DNA of 18,703 bases. Origin: Promethearchaeia archaeon (GTDB lineage: Archaea; Asgardarchaeota; Lokiarchaeia; Sigyniarchaeales; SOKP01). Location: contig JAHQWX010000004.1 of assembly GCA_029856375.1 (NCBI GenBank), positions 1-18,703 of the forward strand, written 5' to 3'. The position numbers and the translations under genes were made by a program. The notes under the pieces were generated by a model. The model had not been told where the DNA came from, did no database searches, and worked only from the letters and a program-made list of their open reading frames with translations. This document shows positions 7,340 through 16,000 of the stretch, one piece after another (positions within the stretch are counted from its first letter, which is position 1; each line of letters starts with the position of its first letter).

Positions 7340-8476
7340 GTGCTTTTAAAAAACGAGCGTCCAGCAATTCTCATGCTCCAAGATGGGAGATTTTTTAGAG
7401 GAATTGGCTTTGGCGCGTCGAAAATTCTAACGGGAGAACTCGTTTTTACTACAATCACTGGGGCGGGTTATCCCGAAACATTAACTGATCCTTCTTATCA
7501 AGGTCAAATAGTTATCATGACTCACCCGTTAGTGGGGAATTATGGCGTTCCTCCTTGGGAAAAAGACGAATATGGGATTATCAAGTATTTTGAGTCCGAT
7601 TCGATTAAAGTTACAGGTTATGTTGTGAACGAATGTTGCACGAATCCAAGCCATTACGAGAGCGTGAAAACCCTCGATGAGTTTCTTCAAGAGCAAGATG
7701 TGCCCGGGATTGAATGGATTGATACTCGTGCGATTACAAAAATATTACGAGAGGAAGGCGTGCAAATTGGACTTTTAGCTGTGTATGATGCCGGTGAAGA
7801 ACCTAGCATTGAAGAGTTAAAAAAAATGGTACAAAAAGCTGAAGATCCTAACTTACGACCTCTGTCAAGCGAAGTTTCCACGAAAGAAGTTAAAAAATAT
7901 AATCCGCTCAATCCCATTGGTAAAGTTGTCGTATTAGATATGGGTGTAAAATTAAACATTTTAAGAAATTTCGTTAAGCGAGGCATAGAAACTATCGTCG
8001 TTCCTTACAATTACAATTACGATCAAATCATGGCGCTTAAGCCAAACGGCGTGATTATTTCAAACGGTCCCGGCGACCCGGCAACATATAAAAACGCCAT
8101 TGAATTGTGTAAGCATTTAATCGAAAACGATATTCCCACATTTGGTATTTGTTTAGGCAACCAAATCATTGGGTTAGCCGCAGGTGGCACTTCTTTTAAG
8201 TTAAAATACGGACATCGCGGTGGAAATAAAACTGTAATTAATCCGGAGACAAAGAAATGTTACATTACTACTCAAAACCATGGTTTTTGCGTGAAAGATT
8301 TTGAAAAAGGAGGTTTTAAAGAGTTTTTAACCAACATTGACGACAACACGAATGAAGGGATTATACACAAAACTAAACCAGCGTTTGCCGTTCAATTCCA
8401 TCCCGAAGCGTGTCCAGGACCGTGGGATTCTCTCTATTTATTCGATAAATTCCTTGAAATTATGGAGCTGAAATAA
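7340..8476 (+). CDS. carA: carbamoyl-phosphate synthase small subunit, active glutaminase copy
   Basis: It hydrolyses glutamine and channels the ammonia to the large subunit. Translation starts at GTG 7340. An ATG at 7329 is out of frame, and the N-terminus lines up with that of the second copy. The N-terminal domain includes TDPSY with Ser52, matching the glutamine-contacting Ser47 of E. coli. The class I glutaminase domain keeps the full active site: Cys271 in GICLGNQ, Gln275, Asn313-His-Gly-Phe316, and His354 with Glu356 in QFHPEACPGP. The SNGPGDP and GHRGGN motifs of the oxyanion hole and tunnel region are also intact. It is 378 residues, usual for CarA. carB1 begins two bases after its stop, so the two are translated as a pair. 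I call this the glutamine-dependent copy. Confidence 0.97.
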   Translation: MLLKNERPAILMLQDGRFFRGIGFGASKILTGELVFTTITGAGYPETLTDPSYQGQIVIMTHPLVGNYGVPPWEKDEYGIIKYFESDSIKVTGYVVNECCTNPSHYESVKTLDEFLQEQDVPGIEWIDTRAITKILREEGVQIGLLAVYDAGEEPSIEELKKMVQKAEDPNLRPLSSEVSTKEVKKYNPLNPIGKVVVLDMGVKLNILRNFVKRGIETIVVPYNYNYDQIMALKPNGVIISNGPGDPATYKNAIELCKHLIENDIPTFGICLGNQIIGLAAGGTSFKLKYGHRGGNKTVINPETKKCYITTQNHGFCVKDFEKGGFKEFLTNIDDNTNEGIIHKTKPAFAVQFHPEACPGPWDSLYLFDKFLEIMELK

Positions 8477-8478
8477 CA

Positions 8479-11400
8479 ATGCCCTTAGATAAATCCATCA
8501 AAAAAGCGTTGGTACTAGGCTCTGGAGGAATCCGCATCGGTCAAGCTGGAGAGTTTGATTATTCTGGCTCGCAAGTTTTAAAAGCGTTAAAGGAAGAGGG
8601 CATCGAAACTATTCTCGTAAACGCAAACATAGCTACTATTCAAACAGATCCACAACTATCTGATCGAGTGTATTTATTACCGATTAATGTGAAATATATT
8701 GAGGAAGTAATCAAAAAGGAGAAGCCAGACGGAATTTTATTAGCGTTTGGTGGCCAGACTGCTCTAAATGTAGGGGTTGAGCTAAAAGAAGAGGGCATTT
8801 TGAAAAAATATGATATAAAAGTATTAGGAACACCAATTGAAGCGATTGAAGCGACTGAAGACCGCGATTTGTTTGTTCAAGCTATGAATCGAGCTGAAGC
8901 AAGCGTGTGTAAAAGTATCGCTGTGAGTTCTTTTACCGATGCGGTTAAAGCAGCAAGACAGATCGGCTTTCCTTTGATGATTAGGGTCGCATATACTCTG
9001 GGCGGTAGGGGTTCTGGATTAGTAGATAATATGAAAGATTTCGAAAAAATGGCTAGAAAAGGGCTCGCACAATCTAGAATTCACCAGATTTTAATCGAAG
9101 AAAGCGTATGGGGTTGGAAAGAAGTCGAATACGAAGTTGTTAGAGATGCGGAGGATAATTGTTTCATAAACTGCAATATGGAAAATTTCGATCCCGTTGG
9201 TATCCACACGGGGGAGAGCATTGTAGTTGCCCCTAGCCAAACGCTTACTAACGAAGAATATCATATGCTTCGCTCTGCTTCCATTCGAATCATTAGAAGC
9301 TTGGGAATTATCGGAGAATGCAACATACAATACGCGTTAGATGCGACTTCGAAAGAATTTCGCGTTATCGAGATTAACGCCCGATTATCGAGATCGTCAG
9401 CGTTAGCATCAAAAGCTACGGGATACCCATTGGCATATATAGCGGCTAAGCTAGCTATTGGATATACATTACCCGAATTGAAAAATAAAATTACAGGAAT
9501 CACCACCGCCTGTTTCGAACCTGCTTTAGATTATCTTGTTTTGAAAATTCCACGATGGGACCTGCCAAAATTTCAAAGAGTCGACCGACATATAGGTACT
9601 CAAATGAAAAGCGTTGGAGAAGTAATGGCTATTGGACGAACATTCGAGGAAGTGTTACAAAAAGCAATTCGAATGCTCGATATTGGTATGAAAGGACTAG
9701 TTGCAAATGAATTAGAACCAATTACTGACTTAAACGAATTGAAATACGAATTGAACAATCCAACAGATTTGAGAGTATTTCGCTTAGTGGAAGCAATTAA
9801 GCGAGGGCTCTCGCTCGACGAAATATATCGTCTCTCGCGAGTTGATAAGTGGTTTCTACACAAAGTTAAGAATATAATTGATGTCGAGAACCAATTGGAA
9901 AAAGTCGACTTCTTGTCTTCGCCTGACGAGGAGAAACAATACTTATTGGAAAGAGCTAAGAGGTATGGCTTCTCAGATGGGCAAATCGCAAAAATTATGG
10001 GCGTTGATACGATTAAAGTAAGGCAAATGAGAAAGAAATACGGAATTGTGCCTTATGTAAAAAGGATCGACACCCTCGCAGCGGAATGGCCTGCTATTAC
10101 CAATTATTTGTATTTAACTTATGCAGCTACGGAACATGATATCGATTTTGAAGAGGAAAACGCAAAAAAAATGAGAAAAGTGATTGTGCTTGGCTCCGGA
10201 ACTTATCGTATTGGAGCATCCGTGGAGTTCGATTGGGGATCCGTTAATTGCTTATGGGGTTTAAAGAAATTAGGCATAGATCAAGCTATAATAATTAATT
10301 ACAATCCTGAAACTGTCAGTACCGACTACGACATTTCGGATAAATTGTATTTTGAAGAACTCTCCGGAGAGAGAGTAGTCGATATTTGCGAGTTGGAGAA
10401 AGCCGATGGAGTGGTAGTTTCTGTCGGCGGGCAAATCGCTAACAACCTAGCTGCAAAATTCTCGAAGTATCACGAATTTTTTAGAAAAACCAGACTAAAT
10501 ATATTAGGTACTCATGGTACTCGAATAGACATGGCAGAAAATCGAAGTAAATTCAGTAAGCTATTAGATCAATTGAAGATAAATCAACCCGAGTGGAACG
10601 CTTTAACTAAAAAAGAAGCTGCGCTCTCCTTTGCTCAGCAAGTAAAATATCCCGTATTGGTGCGACCATCGTATGTTTTAAGCGGTGCGGCAATGCGCGT
10701 GTCTTACGATGAGAAGACGCTTAAGGACACGCTCGATTTAGCTGCAGCAGTGTCAAACGAGTATCCGGTCGTCATTACGAAATTTTTTACGGATGCCAGA
10801 GAAGTCGAATGCGATGGCGTTTGCGATGGAGAAAATGTATTTATTGGCGCAATTGTTGAACATATCGAAAACGCGGGAATTCACAGCGGAGACGCTACGA
10901 TGTCTATCCCACCTCAAACGATTTCTGAAAGCGTAATCCAACAAATTGAGAAAAATACAAGAGATATCGCTTTAGCACTTAAAATCCACGGACCGTTTAA
11001 CATTCAGTACCTTGTAAAAAACAATCAAGTATATGTTATTGAATGCAACCTTCGCTCGTCGCGATCAATGCCTTATGTCTCTAAAACGCGCGGCATTAAT
11101 TTGATGCGCCTTGCAGCCGAGGTGTTTATGGGTAATAAAATCCCAGAAAAATTAATGGATTTACCGCTTGGAAATTATGTTTCCATTAAAGCTCCAATGT
11201 TTTCGTTCATGAGATTAGATAAAGCGGATCCAATTCTAGGTGTAGAAATGGCATCGACTGGCGAAGTTGCGTGCATTGTGAACGATTTTCCAGAAGCATT
11301 GATAAAATCCTTAGAAGCCACCGAGCAATACATTCCAGTTGATGGGGGAAATGTACTTATCTCAGTTGGTGGGGAAGAATTAAAAAAACAAGTAATTCCT

Positions 11401-11790
11401 TTGGCAAAAAAATTGAAAAACATGGGATTTATGATTTTCGCGACTGAAGATACATCCCTCGCTTTAAAAGAGAATGGAATTGAATCAGTGAGACTTTATA
11501 AAGTCCATGAGGTTGGAAAAGAACCCAACATCATGAAATGTTTGTTAGACGGGCGCATCGACATGGTAATCAATATTCCAATGCCTACAACCGTTGAGGA
11601 AAAATTCAAGACAATCATTGAAGACGAATATAAAATCAGGAGAATGGCGGTGGATTATAATATCCCCGTTATCGTTAATTTGGAGCTCGCTGAAGCCATT
11701 GTTGACGCAATCGAAAAAGTTCGCGAGAAAAAAGTGACAATCAAATCTCTCAACGAGTACCACGAAACTCTAAAGGAAGTATACTGGTAA
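8479..11790 (+). CDS. carB: carbamoyl-phosphate synthase large subunit, copy 1
   Basis: It makes carbamoyl phosphate from bicarbonate, ammonia and two ATP, feeding pyrimidine and arginine synthesis. The chain of 1103 residues (E. coli about 1073) is a duplicated ATP-grasp enzyme. The first half has the GSGGIRIGQAGEFDYSG dinucleotide-type loop, LGGRGSG, and the metal site Glu298-x-Asn300-x-Arg302. A helical connector of about residues 420-560 includes DTLAAEW at 531-537. The second half has VEFDWGSV, SYVLSGAAM and Glu855-x-Asn857-x-Arg859. The C-terminal regulatory domain has TEDT (989-992), KVHE (1008-1011) and IRRMAVD. Several second-half blocks (VIECNLRSSRS, EMASTGEVAC) are closer to eukaryotic CAD/CPS1 than to E. 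coli CarB. It follows carA1 by two bases; GGAG inside carA1 lies 11 bases before its ATG. Confidence 0.97.
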   Translation: MPLDKSIKKALVLGSGGIRIGQAGEFDYSGSQVLKALKEEGIETILVNANIATIQTDPQLSDRVYLLPINVKYIEEVIKKEKPDGILLAFGGQTALNVGVELKEEGILKKYDIKVLGTPIEAIEATEDRDLFVQAMNRAEASVCKSIAVSSFTDAVKAARQIGFPLMIRVAYTLGGRGSGLVDNMKDFEKMARKGLAQSRIHQILIEESVWGWKEVEYEVVRDAEDNCFINCNMENFDPVGIHTGESIVVAPSQTLTNEEYHMLRSASIRIIRSLGIIGECNIQYALDATSKEFRVIEINARLSRSSALASKATGYPLAYIAAKLAIGYTLPELKNKITGITTACFEPALDYLVLKIPRWDLPKFQRVDRHIGTQMKSVGEVMAIGRTFEEVLQKAIRMLDIGMKGLVANELEPITDLNELKYELNNPTDLRVFRLVEAIKRGLSLDEIYRLSRVDKWFLHKVKNIIDVENQLEKVDFLSSPDEEKQYLLERAKRYGFSDGQIAKIMGVDTIKVRQMRKKYGIVPYVKRIDTLAAEWPAITNYLYLTYAATEHDIDFEEENAKKMRKVIVLGSGTYRIGASVEFDWGSVNCLWGLKKLGIDQAIIINYNPETVSTDYDISDKLYFEELSGERVVDICELEKADGVVVSVGGQIANNLAAKFSKYHEFFRKTRLNILGTHGTRIDMAENRSKFSKLLDQLKINQPEWNALTKKEAALSFAQQVKYPVLVRPSYVLSGAAMRVSYDEKTLKDTLDLAAAVSNEYPVVITKFFTDAREVECDGVCDGENVFIGAIVEHIENAGIHSGDATMSIPPQTISESVIQQIEKNTRDIALALKIHGPFNIQYLVKNNQVYVIECNLRSSRSMPYVSKTRGINLMRLAAEVFMGNKIPEKLMDLPLGNYVSIKAPMFSFMRLDKADPILGVEMASTGEVACIVNDFPEALIKSLEATEQYIPVDGGNVLISVGGEELKKQVIPLAKKLKNMGFMIFATEDTSLALKENGIESVRLYKVHEVGKEPNIMKCLLDGRIDMVINIPMPTTVEEKFKTIIEDEYKIRRMAVDYNIPVIVNLELAEAIVDAIEKVREKKVTIKSLNEYHETLKEVYW

Positions 11791-11882
11791 AACGCGCTCC
11801 TTAAATAACCACTCGCTTCCGAATTACTATTCAATAACATCACGCAATCAATCAATTATTGACTGGTTATTATAATGCGAAA

Positions 11883-11890
11883 TATAAATT
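11883..11890 (+). promoter_or_regulatory. candidate carA2B2 TATA box
   Basis: TATAAATT lies 50-58 bases before the carA2 ATG in a 150-base gap with no T-tract after carB1. A start site near 11910 would leave a leader of about 30 bases. This suggests that the second synthase can be expressed independently of the first, although read-through is not excluded. Confidence 0.4.
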
Positions 11891-11891
11891 A

Positions 11892-11924
11892 ATTAGTTAT
11901 ATTATCTATACAAGAATAACTAAT
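11892..11924. repeat. 9-bp inverted repeat spanning the expected carA2 start site
   Basis: ATTAGTTAT (11892-11900) is the exact reverse complement of ATAACTAAT (11916-11924), with a 15-base spacer. It starts two bases after the TATA-like box and covers the predicted transcription start, where archaeal repressors often bind. Its AGTTAT core also occurs in the purF-pyrG repeat (2303-2308) and upstream of guaA (5591-5596). Confidence 0.45.
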
Positions 11925-11940
11925 ATTATTTTGATATAAG

Positions 11941-13077
11941 ATGATTTACAAGTCTGAAAAACCTGCCATGTTAATGTTTCAAGACGGAACTTATTTTGAA
12001 GGTATTGGATTTGGAGCCACCAAAAAAGTTATGGGAGAAATAACCTTTTCCACAGTCCCTGGTTCAGGTTATGTAGAGGTATTAACCGATTGCACCTACA
12101 AAGACCAAATTGTACTTTTTACATATCCCTCCATTGGAAATTACGGTGTTCCTGCGAAGATACAAGACGAGTTCGGAATAGTGAAGCAGTTCGAATCCGA
12201 TTCGATTAAATTGAAAGGTATGATTGTAAACGAATATTGCAAACTACCGAGCCATTATGAAAGCGTGAGAACCTTGGAAGACTGGTTGGTAGAAGAGGGT
12301 ATGCCAGCAATACAATGGATTGATACGAGGAGAATAACCCAACAGTTAGTTGAGGAAGGGAGTAAATTAGGCGTACTACAAGTGCTTGAAAAAGGAGAAA
12401 CGCCAGACATTGAAAAATTAAAAGAAGAAGTGCAACAAGTTGAAGATCCAACGAATAAAGATTTCGTTAATCTGGTTTCTGTTAAAGATGTAAAAAAATA
12501 TACCCCCACAAATCCAATAGGAACAGTTGTCGTACTTGACATTGGGCTGAAAAACAACATTTTAAGAACTCTGCTTTCGAAAAATATTGAGGTAATCGTA
12601 GTTCCGTATACTTCTAACTACGAAAAAATAAAGAGTTTCAATCCTAGCGGTGTTTTAATAACTAATGGACCAGGAAATCCAACCCTTTTAACTGAAACAA
12701 TTAATACCGCAAAAATTTTGATGGAAAATAGCGTTCCTACTATGGGGATTGGCTTAGGAAATGTTATTATTGGATTAGCAGCTGGTGCGAGCGCGTATAA
12801 AATGACTGCAGAACATCGTGGTGGGCGCACAACCGTAGAAAGCGCAACGGGACATTGCTATATAACTTTTCAAAATCACTCTTATTGCATAACGGATGTA
12901 GAAAAAAATGGATTCAAGCAATTATATCACGATAAAGACGATGAGACGAACGAGGGTTTAATTCACGAGAATAAACCTATTTTTTCGGTCGCTTTCAATC
13001 CAGAAGCGTCTCCTGGAGCCTTAGACACCAAAGACATGATTTTTAATAAATTCATTGAGCTAATGGAGGTAAAATAA
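11941..13077 (+). CDS. carbamoyl-phosphate synthase small subunit paralogue with a dead glutaminase site
   Basis: This is a full-length CarA homologue (378 residues, intact frame). By hand count about 40 of the first 70 aligned residues after the start match copy 1. The fold motifs remain, but the glutamine site does not. The nucleophile Cys is Gly271 (GIGLGN), the Gln four residues later is Val275, the catalytic His is Asn353 (AFNPEASPG, Glu355 kept), the substrate-loop Gly-Phe after Asn312-His is Ser314-Tyr315, TDPSY is TDCTY, and GGN is GGR. CarA needs Cys and His for hydrolysis, so this subunit should not use glutamine. Loss of several contacts in an otherwise intact protein argues for maintained non-catalytic use. 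The likely role is a structural partner for an ammonia-fed CarB2. carB2 starts three bases after the stop, with GGAGGT at 13065-13070 inside this gene. Confidence 0.93.
   Translation: MIYKSEKPAMLMFQDGTYFEGIGFGATKKVMGEITFSTVPGSGYVEVLTDCTYKDQIVLFTYPSIGNYGVPAKIQDEFGIVKQFESDSIKLKGMIVNEYCKLPSHYESVRTLEDWLVEEGMPAIQWIDTRRITQQLVEEGSKLGVLQVLEKGETPDIEKLKEEVQQVEDPTNKDFVNLVSVKDVKKYTPTNPIGTVVVLDIGLKNNILRTLLSKNIEVIVVPYTSNYEKIKSFNPSGVLITNGPGNPTLLTETINTAKILMENSVPTMGIGLGNVIIGLAAGASAYKMTAEHRGGRTTVESATGHCYITFQNHSYCITDVEKNGFKQLYHDKDDETNEGLIHENKPIFSVAFNPEASPGALDTKDMIFNKFIELMEVK
13065..13070 (+). promoter_or_regulatory. carB2 ribosome binding site inside carA2
   Basis: GGAGGT lies ten bases before the carB2 ATG and within the last codons of carA2. 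It is the strongest Shine-Dalgarno match in the window and indicates coupled, high-level translation of the second large subunit. Confidence 0.6.
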
Positions 13078-13080
13078 ATT

Positions 13081-16000
13081 ATGCCATTAGATAAATCGCT
13101 TAAAAAGGTTTTAATCTTAGGGTCAGGTGCCGTAAGAATCGGACAAGCTGGTGAATTCGATTATAGTGGAAGCCAAGTGCTTAAAGCCTTAAACGAAGAG
13201 GGAATTGAGACAATTCTAATCAATCCTAACATTGCAACCATCCAAACAGACCCACAAATGTCTTCGAAGGTATATCTACTTCCCATCAATGTGAAATATT
13301 GCGAAGAAATAATAAAAAAGGAAAGGCCCGATGGAATTTGTTTAGCGTTTGGTGGACAAACGGGGCTGAATGTAGGCGTGGAACTTGAAGAAGCAGGTAT
13401 ATTAGAGAAGTACAATGTGAAAGTATGCGGAACTCCAGTTAAAGCAATTGAAGCTACTGAAGATAGGGACTTATTCGTCCAGGCAATGGAAAGATCTGAT
13501 TGTCCCGTTTGCAAGAGTAAAGCTGTTAATAGCTACGCTGATGCCAAGAAGGTGGCAGAAGAGCTTGGATTCCCATTGATAATAAGAGTAGGATATGTTC
13601 TTGGAGGTAGAGGGTCCGGTTTTGTACACAATTGGGAGCAATTTGAGCGGATTGCGAAGAGGGGTTTAGCACAATCGAGAATTCATCAGATATTAATCGA
13701 GGAATCCGTATGGGGATGGAAAGAGATTGAATTTGAAATTCTGAGAGATGCTGAAAACAATTGCTTCATTAATTGTAGCATGGAAAATGTCGATCCTTGT
13801 GGGATTCACACTGGAGATTCAATAGTTGTAGCACCAGCCCAAACTTTACCAGACGAAGAGCTCCAGATGCTTCGATCAGCTTCAATTAGGGCTACTCAAG
13901 AGGTAGGTGTATGTGGAGAATGTAATATCCAGTGGGCGCTTGATCCTTTTTCTAAGAGATACAGAGCAATTGAAATTAACGCCCGATTGTCCAGATCTTC
14001 TGCCCTCGCTTCTAAAGCCACAGGATATCCATTGGCTTATATTGCAGCTAAAATAGCTATAGGCTATACTTTACCAGAATTAAAAAACCAGATCACGCTT
14101 AAAACAACAGCTAATTTCGAGCCAGCCACAGATTATATGGTTTTAAAATTTCCTCGTTGGGATCTAACGAAATTCGAAAGTGTAGATCGACATATTGGTC
14201 CACAGATGAAAGGGGTTGGCGAATGCATGAGCATTGGTCGAAATTTTGAGGAGGTGTGTCAAAAAGCAATTAGAATGCTAGATATTGGATTCAAAGGTTT
14301 TGTGGGTAATGATTTAGCACCAATTGAAGATATCAACGAATTAAAATACGAGTTAAGAAATCCCACGGATTTAAGATTCCTAAGGATTGGAGAAGCGATT
14401 AAAAGAGGAATTTCAATCGACGAAATATACGAAAGATCGATGGTTGATAAGTGGTTTTTGTATAAATTAAAAAATATTATAGATATCGAGGAGGAGCTCA
14501 AAAATCTGGATTTCTTAGGATCGTCTGACGAAGATAAACAATATTTGATTGAACGGGCTAAAAGGTACGGCTTTTCAGACGGTCAAATTGCTAAAATATT
14601 AGGCTTAGATACACCAACTATAAGGCGATTAAGGAAAAGATATAACATCGTTCCTTATGTGAAGCAAATTGACACTTTAGCCGGGCAATGTCCCCCAACT
14701 CGGCATTATTTATACCTTACCTATTGGGGAGATAAGCACGATGTAGATTTTGATAAAGAAGAAAAAGATAGACTAAAGAAGGTAATCGTGTTAGGTTCTG
14801 GAACCTATCGAATAGGGGCCTCCGTAGAGTTCGATTGGGGATCTGTCAATTGTTTATGGGGTTTGCAAAAATTAGATGTTGATAAAGCGATTATCATCAA
14901 TTATAATCCCGAAACAGTATCAACCGATTACGATATACCGGACCGTTTGTATTTCGAAGAACTATCTGGTGAAAGAGTGTTAGATATTTGCGAATTGGAA
15001 AAACCTTTTGGCGTTGTTCTAAATGCTGGGGGTCAAATTGCGCAAAATTTAGCTGCAAAATTCGCCAAATACTCCGAATTTTACCGAAAAGCGAATATTA
15101 ACATTTTGGGAACTCACGGCTCTCGCATAGATATGGCAGAAGACCGTTCTAAATTTAGCAGCTTACTCGATCAACTTGGCATTAAACAACCCGAATGGGC
15201 TATGTTGACCACTAAGGAAGAAGCTTTAGAATTTGCGAAGAAAGTAGGGTATCCTGTTCTTGTAAGACCTTCCTATGTACTAAGTGGTGCTGCGATGCGA
15301 GTTTCTTACGACGAGAAGACTTTAAGGGACACGCTCGATCTCGCAGCTGCAGTCTCGAGGGAATATCCTGTTGTTATCACAAAATTCTTTACGGATTCCA
15401 AGGAGGTTGAATGCGACGGAATTTGCGACGGAACAAATGTGTTGATTGGCGCAATCGTCGAACACATAGAAAATGCGGGAGTACATAGCGGAGACGCAAC
15501 AATGTCCATACCCCCTCAAACCATTTCAAAGAATGTAGTTGAACAAATTAATAAATATACAAGGGATATAGCGCTCGCGCTTAAAATTATGGGACCATTT
15601 AACATTCAATACTTAGTAAAAAACGAAGAGGTATTTGTCATCGAATGTAATTTGCGCTCAAGCAGGAGCATGCCCTATGTTAGTAAGTGTATTGGCTTAA
15701 ATTTGATGAAAATTGCAGCGGAGGTAATTATGGGAAAAAAGATTCCAGAAAATCTATTAAATTTACCTTATGGAAATTTTGTTGGGGTTAAATCGCCAAT
15801 GTTTTCCTTCATGCGATTAGATAACGCCGATCCAATCTTGGGAGTTGAAATGAACTCAACTGGAGAAGTTGCATGCATCGGCGAAGATATGCCTGATGCG
15901 CTCATGAAATCGTTGGAAGCCACCGAGATGAAAATCCCCGTTGAGGGCGGAAACATATTAATCTCTGTTGGTGGTGAAGAGTTAAAACGACAAGTTATAC

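Noticed and set aside
11852..11862. TCAAT-T-ATTGA near-palindrome after carB1
   Set aside because: Short, AT-rich and upstream of the TATA-like box without other support; could be chance.
11941..13077. carA2 as a pseudogene
   Set aside because: The frame is complete, the length equals copy 1, fold motifs are kept, and translation is coupled to carB2 through a strong ribosome binding site. The losses concentrate in the glutamine site.
13161..13514. Long minus-strand reading frame inside carB2, and others like it
   Set aside because: It lies wholly inside a confidently identified gene and shows no recognisable protein or ribosome binding site.
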